Assembly (NCBI GenBank): GCA_002437575.1
Contig: DJQK01000026.1
Coordinates: 1-5,641, forward strand
DNA length: 5,641 nucleotides
Direction of reading: 5' to 3'
Source of the DNA: Clostridiales bacterium UBA6388
GTDB lineage: Bacteria > Bacillota > Clostridia > Oscillospirales > Oscillospiraceae
Below, piece by piece: positions 1 through 5,641 of this stretch. The notes beneath the pieces are model-generated. The model made no database searches, had not been told where the DNA came from, and saw only the letters and a program-made list of their open reading frames with translations. Both the position numbers and the translations under genes were made by a program. Numbering within the stretch: the first letter of the stretch is position 1; every line of letters begins with the position of its first letter.

Positions 1-59
1 AAATCAGAGTGGAACCGCGAGTGTTATGCCCGCCTCTTGAGCAAAAGAGGCGGGTTTTT
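1..59 (+). promoter_or_regulatory. T-box riboswitch, 3' part (probably tRNA-Cys responsive), truncated by window start
   Basis: Bases 6-19 read AGAGTGGAACCGCG, a close match to the conserved T-box sequence AGGGTGGNACCGCG. The antiterminator can be drawn exactly: AGAG (6-9) pairs with CTCT (34-37) and GCG (17-19) with CGC (31-33), leaving the seven-base bulge TGGAACC (10-16). The AGAG variant is matched by a compensating CTCT, which supports a working structure. The bulge TGGA would pair with a tRNA 3' end UCCA, that is, discriminator U73. tRNA-Cys has U73, and T-boxes specific for Cys are known upstream of cysES in Firmicutes. tRNA-Gly can also have U73, so the amino acid is inferred mainly from the downstream genes. 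The specifier loop and Stem I lie upstream of the window. Uncharged tRNA stabilises the antiterminator and allows readthrough into cysE-cysS. Confidence 0.92.
29..59 (+). terminator. Intrinsic terminator of the T-box leader
   Basis: A perfect 10-bp stem pairs CCCGCCTCTT (29-38) with AAGAGGCGGG (45-54) around the loop GAGCAA, followed directly by five T (55-59). The 5' arm (31-37) is the same stretch used by the antiterminator 3' strand, so the two structures exclude each other, as in standard T-box attenuators. Confidence 0.93.
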
Positions 60-69
60 CCATTTTATT

Positions 70-236
70 TGGGGTGCATTCTTCCAACTGCCAATGCACC
101 CGGACAGCGGGCCTTTTCGTGCTGCGCTGCGTCATTTTCCCTTGAAATACACAAAGTATTCCTGCGGAAAAATGTCTTGCCCAGCACGAAAAATCCTCGC
201 TGCCGGTCACATCGTCAGTTGGAAGACTACACCCTA
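70..236. repeat. Large imperfect palindrome (fold-back, MITE-like element) in the cysE leader
   Basis: The stretch folds on itself about base 153. Perfectly paired blocks are 81-90 with 216-225 (CTTCCAACTG / CAGTTGGAAG), 114-124 with 182-192 (TTTTCGTGCTG / CAGCACGAAAA), 72-76 with 230-234, 100-103 with 203-206, 105-109 with 198-202, 133-138 with 169-174, and 146-150 with 156-160 around the apical loop ACAAA. Nearly all blocks keep one register (positions sum to 306, with one-base shifts), and I count about 61 Watson-Crick pairs over arms of about 81 bases. No credible gene, start signal or tRNA lies within it. The architecture fits a non-autonomous fold-back transposable element or a long structured leader RNA. 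I see no convincing target-site duplication; TA dinucleotides lie near both ends (66-67 and 235-236) but not at matching positions. The palindrome is certain; its mobile origin is inference. Confidence 0.85.
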
Positions 237-242
237 GTTCCC

Positions 243-248
243 GGGAGG
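243..248 (+). promoter_or_regulatory. Ribosome binding site that decides the cysE start
   Basis: GGGAGG lies here, followed by two in-frame TTG codons at 251 and 257, created by a tandem TTGCAT repeat (251-262). Spacing is only 2 bases to the first TTG but 8 to the second, so the second is the better start. No in-frame ATG or GTG with a ribosome binding site lies nearby. Confidence 0.75.
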
Positions 249-256
249 CATTGCAT

Positions 257-865
257 TTGCATATCATCGAAGACATTCAGGCATACAAGAAAAACGACCC
301 GGCGGCGCGGAGCGTGGCGGAAATTCTGCTGCTCTACAACGGCCTGCACGCAACGATCGACTACCGCATCGCCCACTGGCTGCACGTGCGGGGGCTGAAA
401 TTTCTGGCAAGAAGCATTTCGCAGTGGTCGAAAATGTGGACGGGAATTGAAATTCACCCCGGCGCAAAAATCGGCCGCCGCCTCGTCATCGACCACGGCA
501 CAGGCATCGTCATCGGCGAGACCGCCGAAATTGGAGACGACTGCCTTTTATATCAGGGCGTGACCCTCGGCGGCACGGGCAAGGACGTTGGAAAGCGCCA
601 CCCGACGCTCGGCAACAACGTCATGGTGGGCGCCGGCGCAAAGGTTCTGGGGCCGTTCAAGGTCGGAAACAACGCACGCATCGCAGCAAATTCCGTGGTT
701 CTGCGCGAGGTACCGGACAATGCGACGGTCGTCGGTGTGCCTGGACGAATTGCGCGGATCTGCGGCGAAAAGCTCGATCATATCCATACGCCAGACCCCA
801 TGATGATCGAGCTTGAGGCCATCAAAAAGCGCCTGGACGCGCTCGAACAGCAAACACAAGCATAA
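257..865 (+). CDS. cysE: Serine O-acetyltransferase (CysE)
   Basis: This enzyme transfers acetyl from acetyl-CoA to L-serine, giving O-acetylserine, the carbon skeleton for cysteine synthesis in the cytoplasm. The protein is 202 residues from the TTG at 257 (204 from the TTG at 251), the short form usual in Firmicutes rather than the longer enterobacterial form. Residues 1-60 are the helical N-terminal part; about 62-165 form the left-handed beta-helix of hexapeptide repeats. Signature stretches are IHPGAKIG (66-73), [13 protein letters not shown] (78-90) with the catalytic-type Asp79-His80 pair, GVTLGGTGK (101-109), RHP with His115, and GVPGRIA (160-166). The last 20 or so residues look like an amphipathic helix. 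The gene follows a T-box leader and precedes cysS by 17 bases, so the two are likely co-transcribed and induced by cysteine starvation. The start is the only uncertain part. Confidence 0.96.
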   Translation: MHIIEDIQAYKKNDPAARSVAEILLLYNGLHATIDYRIAHWLHVRGLKFLARSISQWSKMWTGIEIHPGAKIGRRLVIDHGTGIVIGETAEIGDDCLLYQGVTLGGTGKDVGKRHPTLGNNVMVGAGAKVLGPFKVGNNARIAANSVVLREVPDNATVVGVPGRIARICGEKLDHIHTPDPMMIELEAIKKRLDALEQQTQA

Positions 866-882
866 TACAGGGAGGAAACGAA

Positions 883-2334
883 ATGTATCTTTATAACTCT
901 GCCACGCACAAAAAGGAAGAATTTATCCCCAACGATCCCAAGCTCGTCAAAATGTATACCTGCGGACCGACGGTCTACCATTTTGCCCACATCGGCAACC
1001 TCCGCAGCTACATCATGGAGGACGTGCTGGAAAAATACCTGCGCTATATCGGCTACCCGGTCAAGCGCGTCATGAACATCACCGACGTCGGCCATCTGAC
1101 CTCGGACGCGGACGAGGGCGAAGACAAGATGCTCAAGGGGGCCCGCCGCGAGCACAAGTCCGTCATGGAGATCGCAAAGTTCTACACCGACGCGTTTTTT
1201 GACGACTGCAAAAAGCTCAACATCAAGCGGCCCGACGTCGTCCAGCCCGCGACCGGCTGCATCGACGAATATATCAAGATCATCACGAAGTTACTCGACA
1301 CCGGCTATGCGTATCAGGCGGGCGGCAACGTGTACTTTGACACGTCGAAGCTCAAAAGGTACTATATTTTCAACGAGCACAACGAGGAAGATCTGGCCGT
1401 CGGCGTGCGCGAGGGCGTCGAAGAGGACACGAACAAGCGCAACAAAAATGACTTCGTTCTCTGGTTCACGAAATCGAAGTTTGAAGATCAGGCTCTGAAA
1501 TGGGACTCTCCCTGGGGCGTCGGCTATCCCGGCTGGCACATCGAGTGCTCCGGTATTTCGCTTAAATACCTCGGCGAGTATCTGGATATCCACTGCGGCG
1601 GCATCGACAACGCCTTCCCGCACCACACCAACGAGATCGCACAGTCCGAGAGCTACATCGGCCACCACTGGTGCAACTACTGGATGCACGTGATGCACCT
1701 GAACACCTCGTCCGGCAAAATGTCCAAATCGAAGGGTGAATTTTTGACGGTTTCACTATTGGAGCAGAAAGGCTATGACCCGCTGGCCTACCGGCTGTTC
1801 TGCCTGCAAAGCCACTACCGCAAGAACCTCGTCTTCTCGTGGGAAAACCTGGATAACGCCATGGGCACGTACCAGAAGCTGATCGCGAAGATCGCAGCGC
1901 TCAAGCCCTCTGACGAGCCCATTGACGAAGCGGCCGTTACGGCGCTGCGCGAGAAGTTCAACAAGGCGCTTGGAAACGATCTTAACACCTCGCTCGGCAT
2001 TACGGCGCTGTATGACGTTCTGAAGTATCCGACGAACGACGCGACGAAGCTCTTCCTGCTGGATGATTTCGACAAGGTGCTGAGCCTGGATCTTCTCAAA
2101 AAGGCCGAAGAAGCGCGAAAGAAGGCGGCCAGCGCAAAGCAAAGCGGCGGAGACTACAACATCATCTCCGAGTCCGGCGAGCAGGACGCCGACGTGGAAG
2201 CGAAGATCCGCGCCCGGTATGAGGCCAAGAAGGCCAAGAATTTCGCCGAGGCAGACCGTATCCGCGACGAGCTCAAAGCGGCCGGCGTGGAACTCACCGA
2301 TATCCCCGGCGGGGCAAAGTGGACGAGAGCGTAA
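883..2334 (+). CDS. cysS: Cysteinyl-tRNA synthetase (CysRS)
   Basis: This class I aminoacyl-tRNA synthetase attaches cysteine to tRNA-Cys in the cytoplasm. It has 483 residues, full length for the family. The ATP-binding HIGN is at 36-39 and KMSKS at 279-283. The zinc site that selects cysteine is complete: Cys27 (in TCGPTVY), Cys222 (in GWHIECS), His247 and Glu251 (in [12 protein letters not shown]). The C-terminal helical and anticodon-binding part runs from about 340 to the end, with the typical [16 protein letters not shown] stretch near the C terminus. After NITDVGH the protein carries [11 protein letters not shown] (about 73-83) where the E. coli enzyme has the shorter DDK form; this marks a known bacterial subtype. 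The ATG at 883 follows AGGGAGG (869-875) at 7 bases. It shares the T-box-controlled transcript with cysE; the pairing of a precursor-making enzyme with the charging enzyme suits a tRNA-Cys sensor. Confidence 0.98.
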   Translation: MYLYNSATHKKEEFIPNDPKLVKMYTCGPTVYHFAHIGNLRSYIMEDVLEKYLRYIGYPVKRVMNITDVGHLTSDADEGEDKMLKGARREHKSVMEIAKFYTDAFFDDCKKLNIKRPDVVQPATGCIDEYIKIITKLLDTGYAYQAGGNVYFDTSKLKRYYIFNEHNEEDLAVGVREGVEEDTNKRNKNDFVLWFTKSKFEDQALKWDSPWGVGYPGWHIECSGISLKYLGEYLDIHCGGIDNAFPHHTNEIAQSESYIGHHWCNYWMHVMHLNTSSGKMSKSKGEFLTVSLLEQKGYDPLAYRLFCLQSHYRKNLVFSWENLDNAMGTYQKLIAKIAALKPSDEPIDEAAVTALREKFNKALGNDLNTSLGITALYDVLKYPTNDATKLFLLDDFDKVLSLDLLKKAEEARKKAASAKQSGGDYNIISESGEQDADVEAKIRARYEAKKAKNFAEADRIRDELKAAGVELTDIPGGAKWTRA

Positions 2335-2339
2335 TTGAA

Positions 2340-2380
2340 AAGGAATGAAAGGGCAGGCCAATTGGTCTGCTCTTTTCCTT
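2340..2380 (+). terminator. Probable intrinsic terminator after cysS
   Basis: The hairpin stem runs 2347-2359 with 2364-2376 (core GGGCAG / CTGCTC-type pairing with two or three G-T pairs) and is capped by CCAATTGG with an AATT loop. It can extend through AAGG (2340-2343) with CCTT (2377-2380) past a small bulge. The T-rich run TCTTTTCCTT is interrupted and partly inside the stem, so termination may be incomplete. It begins 6 bases after the cysS stop and precedes a separate promoter, which fits an operon end. Confidence 0.65.
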
Positions 2381-2382
2381 CG

Positions 2383-2411
2383 TTGCAAGCGGCGCAGTTT
2401 TGTGGTATGAT
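2383..2411 (+). promoter_or_regulatory. Predicted sigma-A promoter for polA-rimI-tsaD
   Basis: The -35 box TTGCAA (2383-2388) and -10 box TATGAT (2406-2411) are 17 bases apart, the optimal spacing. TG at 2403-2404 one base before the -10 makes it an extended -10. Transcription would start near 2418. It sits just after the cysS terminator and about 45 bases before the polA start codon. Confidence 0.72.
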
Positions 2412-2420
2412 AAACTCGTA

Positions 2421-2434
2421 TTGGTCTATACCAA
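2421..2434. other. Short inverted repeat at the predicted polA transcription start
   Basis: TTGGT (2421-2425) and ACCAA (2430-2434) flank CTAT. The repeat begins within a few bases of the predicted transcription start, so it could be an operator or a small 5' hairpin. The left half plus neighbours, ATTGGTCT (2420-2427), also occurs exactly in the preceding terminator (2361-2368). No regulator can be named from sequence alone. Confidence 0.4.
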
Positions 2435-2456
2435 ATGAGCAAGAAGGAGTTTTCCT

Positions 2457-5066
2457 ATGAAGCTGATGATTTTAGACGGCAACAGCATCATCAACCGCGC
2501 GTTCTACGGCGTGCGTCTTCTCAGCACGAAGGACGGCGTGTACACGAACGCGATCTATGGGTTTTTGAATATTTTAGAGCGCCTGAGAAACGACGAGCGG
2601 CCCGATGCGCTTTGCGTCGCGTTCGACCTCAAGGCGCCGACGTTCCGCCATCTGGCCTTTGACGGCTATAAGGCCACGCGCCACGCCATGCCGGACGAGC
2701 TTGCGATGCAGATGCCCATTTTGAAGGACGTTCTGCGGGCGATGAACATTCCGATCTATGAATGTGAGGGCTGGGAAGCAGACGATATTCTCGGCACGGT
2801 CGGAGAAATTTGCGCGCGCGAAGGCGTCGACGCCGTCATCGTCACGGGAGACCGCGACTCGCTGCAATTGGTCAGCGATCACGTGACGGTCAAGCTCGTG
2901 ACCACGAAGGGCGGGCAGACCATCACGACCAACTATACGCCCGCCGTGTTTGAGGCTGAGTACGGCTTTGCACCTGCGCATCTCGTCGACCTCAAGAGCC
3001 TCATGGGAGACAGCTCCGATAACATCCCGGGCGTAGCCGGCGTGGGACCCAAGACCGCAACCGGGTTATTGCTGCAATACGGAACGCTCGACGGCATTTA
3101 TGCGCATCTGCCGGAGATCAAGGAATCCGTGCGCAGGAAGCTCGAAAAGGACCGCGAGCAGGCGTATCTTTCCTACGATCTGGCGACGATCCGAAAAAAT
3201 GCGCCCATCGACTTCGTGCCCAAGCAAAACAAGATCCGTCCGGTCGACAACGACGCGCTGTATGACCTGTTCCGAAAGCTCGAGTTCACGCGCCTGATAA
3301 CCCGATACGACCTCCACGCGCCGCAGGAAAGACCGAAGCAGCTGGAAACCGTCGAAGCTGTTCTAACGTGCGAAACGGTAAACGATCCTGCGCAGGCGCG
3401 GGAAATTGCGGGGAGACTCGCAAACGAGCATTATGTGAACCTGATCGCCGAAGAAGATTTGTCCAAAATTGCTGTCCAGACAGACGATACGGGCTATCTC
3501 TTTTCCGGCGAGGCGGTCGCAAACAACGATTTTATGTCAACGCTTTTCGGCGTGTCCGTCAAGAAGGTCACGCACGACTGCAAGAGCCTCATGCGCGCGC
3601 TTTTCGAGCGTGGGCTGCCTGCCGAGGGCTTTATCTTTGACACGGCGCTGGCCGCTTACGATCTGGACGCGACGCGCGGCGAATATAATTTAGACGGTGT
3701 GTTCGAGCAGTACTGCGGCGCACAGATCGGTTACGCCGATGCAAAGACCGTCGGCGAAGGCCCGGCGAAGGAAGCGGCCTTGCAGGCAAAGGCTGCGGCG
3801 GTGGCGGCGCTTTACGAGGTCTTGCCTGGAAAGCTCGAGGAAGCCGGGATGGAGAAGCTCTATTATGAGATCGAGCTGCCGCTGTGCATGGTTTTGGCGC
3901 GGATGGAAACGCAGGGCGTGCTTGTCGACCAGATGGCGCTTGTGGCCTTCGGCAATATGCTGGAGAGCGGCATCGCGAGCGATCAGGCGGAAATTTACCG
4001 CTATGCCGGGCAGGAATTCAACATCAACTCGCCCAGGCAGCTGGGCGAAATTCTCTTTGAAAAGCTCGAGCTGCCGCCAGTCAAAAAGACGAAGAGCGGC
4101 TACTCGACGAACGCCGAGGTTCTGGAAAAGCTCAAAAGCCGCCACCCGATCATCGAGGCGATTTTGGACTACCGCACGCTCACAAAATTAAAATCGACGT
4201 ACGCAGACGGCCTCGTCAAGGAAATTGCGGACGACGGCCGCATCCACACGACGTTCCAGAACATGGTCACGGCCACAGGAAGGCTCTCTTCCACCGAGCC
4301 GAACCTTCAGAATATCCCGGTGCGCACAGAGCTTGGAAGCGAAATTCGCAAAATGTTCGTGCCCAGAGACGGCTGCGTGTTCGTAGACGCCGACTACAGC
4401 CAGATCGAGCTTCGCGTGCTGGCGCACATCGCAAACGATACGCATATGCGCGAGGCTTTCACCTCCGGCATGGATATCCACACCGCGACAGCCGCGCAGG
4501 TCTTCCACGTAGCCCCGGAACAGGTCACGCCCCTTATGCGCCGCCACGCGAAGGCCGTCAACTTCGGCATCGTCTACGGCATTTCGGAGTTTTCTCTGGC
4601 AGAGGACATCGGTGTGACGCGAAAAGAAGCGAAGGCCTACATCGAAAGCTATCTTGAAAATTACGCGGGCGTGCGCGATTACATGAAAAACATCGTCGAA
4701 CAGGCGAAAAAAGACGGTTACGTGACGACCATGTTCGGCAGACGCAGGAACCTTCCCGAGCTCAAGAGCAGCAATTTTAACATCCGCTCGTTCGGAGAGC
4801 GCGTCGCTCTGAACACGCCCATTCAGGGCACGGCGGCGGATATCATCAAGCTGGCGATGATCCACGTGGATAAGGCCCTGCGCGAAGAAAGCTTGCAGGC
4901 AAGACTTGTTTTGCAGGTGCACGACGAGCTGATCGTCGAGTGCCCGCTATCCGAGCGCGAACGGGTCACAAAGCTTCTGACCGAGCAGATGGAGCACGTG
5001 ACGAAGCTTTCTGTTCCGCTTGTGGCCGAAGCGAAGAGCGGCGCAAGCTGGTATGAGGCGAAGTGA
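2457..5066 (+). CDS. polA: DNA polymerase I (PolA), 5' nuclease plus polymerase, proofreading site lost
   Basis: PolA fills gaps during Okazaki fragment processing and DNA repair. The protein has 869 residues, typical of Firmicutes PolA. The 5'-3' nuclease domain (1 to about 290) keeps its acidic residues: Asp7 in ILDGNS, EGWEADD (104-110), TGDRD with Asp132 and Asp134, and GDSSDNIPGVAGVGPKTA with Asp185 and Asp188. The middle domain (about 300-465) has the 3'-5' exonuclease fold position but not its catalytic acids. The polymerase domain (about 465-869) has motif A DYSQIELR with Asp646, motif B RRHAKAVNFGIVYG with Arg695, Lys699, Phe703 and Tyr707, and motif C QVHDELIVE with Asp823 and Glu824. 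The ATG at 2457 follows AAGGAG (2444-2449) at 7 bases. The TGA stop overlaps the rimI ATG by one base. Confidence 0.98.
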   Translation: MKLMILDGNSIINRAFYGVRLLSTKDGVYTNAIYGFLNILERLRNDERPDALCVAFDLKAPTFRHLAFDGYKATRHAMPDELAMQMPILKDVLRAMNIPIYECEGWEADDILGTVGEICAREGVDAVIVTGDRDSLQLVSDHVTVKLVTTKGGQTITTNYTPAVFEAEYGFAPAHLVDLKSLMGDSSDNIPGVAGVGPKTATGLLLQYGTLDGIYAHLPEIKESVRRKLEKDREQAYLSYDLATIRKNAPIDFVPKQNKIRPVDNDALYDLFRKLEFTRLITRYDLHAPQERPKQLETVEAVLTCETVNDPAQAREIAGRLANEHYVNLIAEEDLSKIAVQTDDTGYLFSGEAVANNDFMSTLFGVSVKKVTHDCKSLMRALFERGLPAEGFIFDTALAAYDLDATRGEYNLDGVFEQYCGAQIGYADAKTVGEGPAKEAALQAKAAAVAALYEVLPGKLEEAGMEKLYYEIELPLCMVLARMETQGVLVDQMALVAFGNMLESGIASDQAEIYRYAGQEFNINSPRQLGEILFEKLELPPVKKTKSGYSTNAEVLEKLKSRHPIIEAILDYRTLTKLKSTYADGLVKEIADDGRIHTTFQNMVTATGRLSSTEPNLQNIPVRTELGSEIRKMFVPRDGCVFVDADYSQIELRVLAHIANDTHMREAFTSGMDIHTATAAQVFHVAPEQVTPLMRRHAKAVNFGIVYGISEFSLAEDIGVTRKEAKAYIESYLENYAGVRDYMKNIVEQAKKDGYVTTMFGRRRNLPELKSSNFNIRSFGERVALNTPIQGTAADIIKLAMIHVDKALREESLQARLVLQVHDELIVECPLSERERVTKLLTEQMEHVTKLSVPLVAEAKSGASWYEAK

Positions 5067-5512
5067 TGGCGTTTGAGATTTTACCCATGACGGCAGACGA
5101 TATCGCGCAGGTCGCGGCGCTGGAACAAGCGTGCTTTTCTGACCCGTGGCCGCAAAGCGTGCTGGAAAAAGAGCTGGAAAACGAACTGAGCCTCTGGCTT
5201 GTTGCAAAACAGGGCGGCGAAGTAGTCGCCTATGTCGGAAGCCAGAGCGTTCTCGATGAAGCGGACATGATGAACCTTGCCGTGCGGGAAGACGCCAGAC
5301 GGCAGGGGATCGCGAGATCGCTCGTGCAGACGCTTTGCAAGCGGCTTTCCGAAAAAGGCGTGCAGTCGCTCACGCTCGAGGTGCGCGACTCCAACGAGCC
5401 TGCCATAAGGCTTTACGAAGCGCTCGGCTTTACGCAGGCCGGCAAGCGGCCCAACTACTATTTTCACCCGAAGGAGGATGCGCGCATCCTCAGAAAGGAC
5501 GGCCTTTCATGA
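5066..5512 (+). CDS. rimI: Ribosomal protein S18 alanine N-acetyltransferase family protein (RimI, GNAT)
   Basis: A GNAT-fold enzyme of 148 residues that, by family, acetylates the N terminus of ribosomal protein S18 and perhaps other proteins using acetyl-CoA. The acetyl-CoA loop R/Q-x-x-G-x-A is RRQGIA at 78-83, preceded by the beta strand [16 protein letters not shown] holds Glu105, matching the proposed base of E. coli RimI (E103), and [10 protein letters not shown] holds Tyr117 (E. coli Y115). [15 protein letters not shown] (128-142) is the typical RimI C-terminal stretch. The ATG at 5066 is preferred over the GTG at 5063 because GAGG (5055-5058) lies 7 bases upstream of it. It overlaps polA by one base (TGATG) and tsaD by four (ATGA), so translation of all three is probably coupled. 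RimI next to tsaD is a common bacterial pairing. Substrate is assigned by family only. Confidence 0.93.
   Translation: MAFEILPMTADDIAQVAALEQACFSDPWPQSVLEKELENELSLWLVAKQGGEVVAYVGSQSVLDEADMMNLAVREDARRQGIARSLVQTLCKRLSEKGVQSLTLEVRDSNEPAIRLYEALGFTQAGKRPNYYFHPKEDARILRKDGLS
5475..5508 (+). promoter_or_regulatory. Two tandem hairpins at the rimI-tsaD junction, the second over the tsaD ribosome binding site
   Basis: AGGATGCGCGCATCCT (5475-5490) is a perfect 16-base palindrome (6-bp stem with CGCG loop in RNA) and overlaps a strong Shine-Dalgarno-like AAGGAGG (5471-5477). Two bases later GAAAGG (5493-5498) pairs perfectly with CCTTTC (5503-5508) around ACGG. The second stem covers AAAGGA, the only plausible ribosome binding site for tsaD (9 bases before its ATG). 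Both lie in the last rimI codons. Translating ribosomes would melt them, so tsaD may be translated only when rimI is. Structure is seen; the coupling role is inferred. Confidence 0.55.
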
Positions 5513-5641
5513 ACATTTTATCGGTAGAGTCCTCGTGCGACGAAACGGCGGTCGCCATCGTCCGCGACGGCCGCGAGATCCTGACCGACTGCATCGCGTC
5601 CCAGGTCGAGCTTCACAAGCTCTACGGCGGCGTGGTGCCGG
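5509..5641 (+). CDS. tsaD: tRNA N6-adenosine threonylcarbamoyltransferase TsaD, N-terminal part (truncated by window end)
   Basis: Only the first 44 codons are present. They give [18 protein letters not shown] at the start, the hallmark TsaD/Kae1/Gcp opening in the ASKHA ATPase fold, then the ILTDCIASQ strand and [11 protein letters not shown] (34-44), also typical. The enzyme transfers threonylcarbamoyl from threonylcarbamoyl-AMP to A37 of tRNAs that read ANN codons, working with TsaB and TsaE. The metal-binding HxxxH motif and the rest lie beyond the window. The ATG overlaps the rimI stop as ATGA, with AAAGGA (5494-5499) as ribosome binding site. Neither tsaB nor tsaE lies between polA and tsaD, so they must be elsewhere or downstream. 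Confidence 0.95.
   Translation, partial: MNILSVESSCDETAVAIVRDGREILTDCIASQVELHKLYGGVVP

Noticed and set aside
142..183. TTGAAA (142-147) as a -35 box of a promoter inside the palindrome
   Set aside because: No -10-like hexamer lies at 16-18 bases downstream.
70..236. Palindrome as a CRISPR array, tRNA gene or rho-independent terminator
   Set aside because: There are no direct repeats with spacers, no tRNA arms, and no T-run follows the 3' arm (236 onward reads AGTTCCCGGG).
60..240. Target-site duplication flanking the palindrome
   Set aside because: No matching direct repeat directly abuts both ends; TA at 66-67 and 235-236 is not symmetrically placed and could be chance.
9..398. Open frames across the leader (9-398 and 37-237 on +, 4-276 on -)
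   Set aside because: They lie in the T-box terminator and the palindrome, lack ribosome binding sites, and run into cysE in another frame. Their mutual similarity is explained by the palindrome.
1756..2442. Long - strand open frame opposite the end of cysS
   Set aside because: Antisense shadow of a codon-biased gene; arginine/leucine-rich with no recognisable motif or start signal, and it crosses the cysS terminator and polA promoter.
2435..2662. Frame starting ATGAGCAAGAAGGAG upstream of polA
   Set aside because: It overlaps polA out of frame, has no ribosome binding site of its own, and the AAGGAG inside it serves polA.
4188..4922. 244-codon - strand open frame opposite the polA polymerase domain
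   Set aside because: Shadow of conserved polymerase motifs A, B and C on the + strand; no independent evidence.

Overview
The window looks like a chromosomal stretch of a moderately GC-rich Firmicute. Clostridia, possibly an Oscillospiraceae-like gut lineage, is my best guess. The grounds are a T-box leader in front of cysE-cysS, strong AGGAGG-type ribosome binding sites, a TTG start, a Gram-positive-style PolA without proofreading residues, and the CysRS subtype. The lineage is inference; the Firmicute-type regulation is read directly from the sequence. All genes are on the + strand.

Region 1 (1-865 and on to 2334) is a cysteine operon. The window opens inside the 3' half of a T-box riboswitch: the T-box sequence (6-19), then a strong intrinsic terminator (29-59). 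The T-box bulge reads TGGA, so it would pair with a tRNA ending UCCA, as tRNA-Cys does. Next comes cysE (serine O-acetyltransferase, TTG start) and, 17 bases later, cysS (cysteinyl-tRNA synthetase). Uncharged tRNA-Cys would therefore raise both cysteine precursor synthesis and the enzyme that charges the tRNA.

The unexpected part is 70-236, between the T-box terminator and the cysE ribosome binding site. It holds no credible gene. It is one large imperfect palindrome centred on base 153, with two arms of about 80 bases and roughly three quarters of positions in Watson-Crick register. It resembles a fold-back (MITE-like) element and, once transcribed, would form a very long hairpin ending 6 bases before the cysE Shine-Dalgarno sequence.

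Region 2 (2335-2456) is a regulatory gap: a hairpin terminator for cysES, a good sigma-A promoter with extended -10 (2383-2411), and a small inverted repeat just downstream of the predicted transcription start.

Region 3 (2457-5641) is a second operon: polA (DNA polymerase I), rimI (N-terminal acetyltransferase) and tsaD (tRNA t6A synthesis; runs off the window). Stops and starts overlap (TGATG, then ATGA), pointing to translational coupling. Two back-to-back small hairpins lie over the rimI-tsaD junction, the second covering the tsaD ribosome binding site. Apart from the palindrome and these junction structures, the genes are ordinary housekeeping genes.
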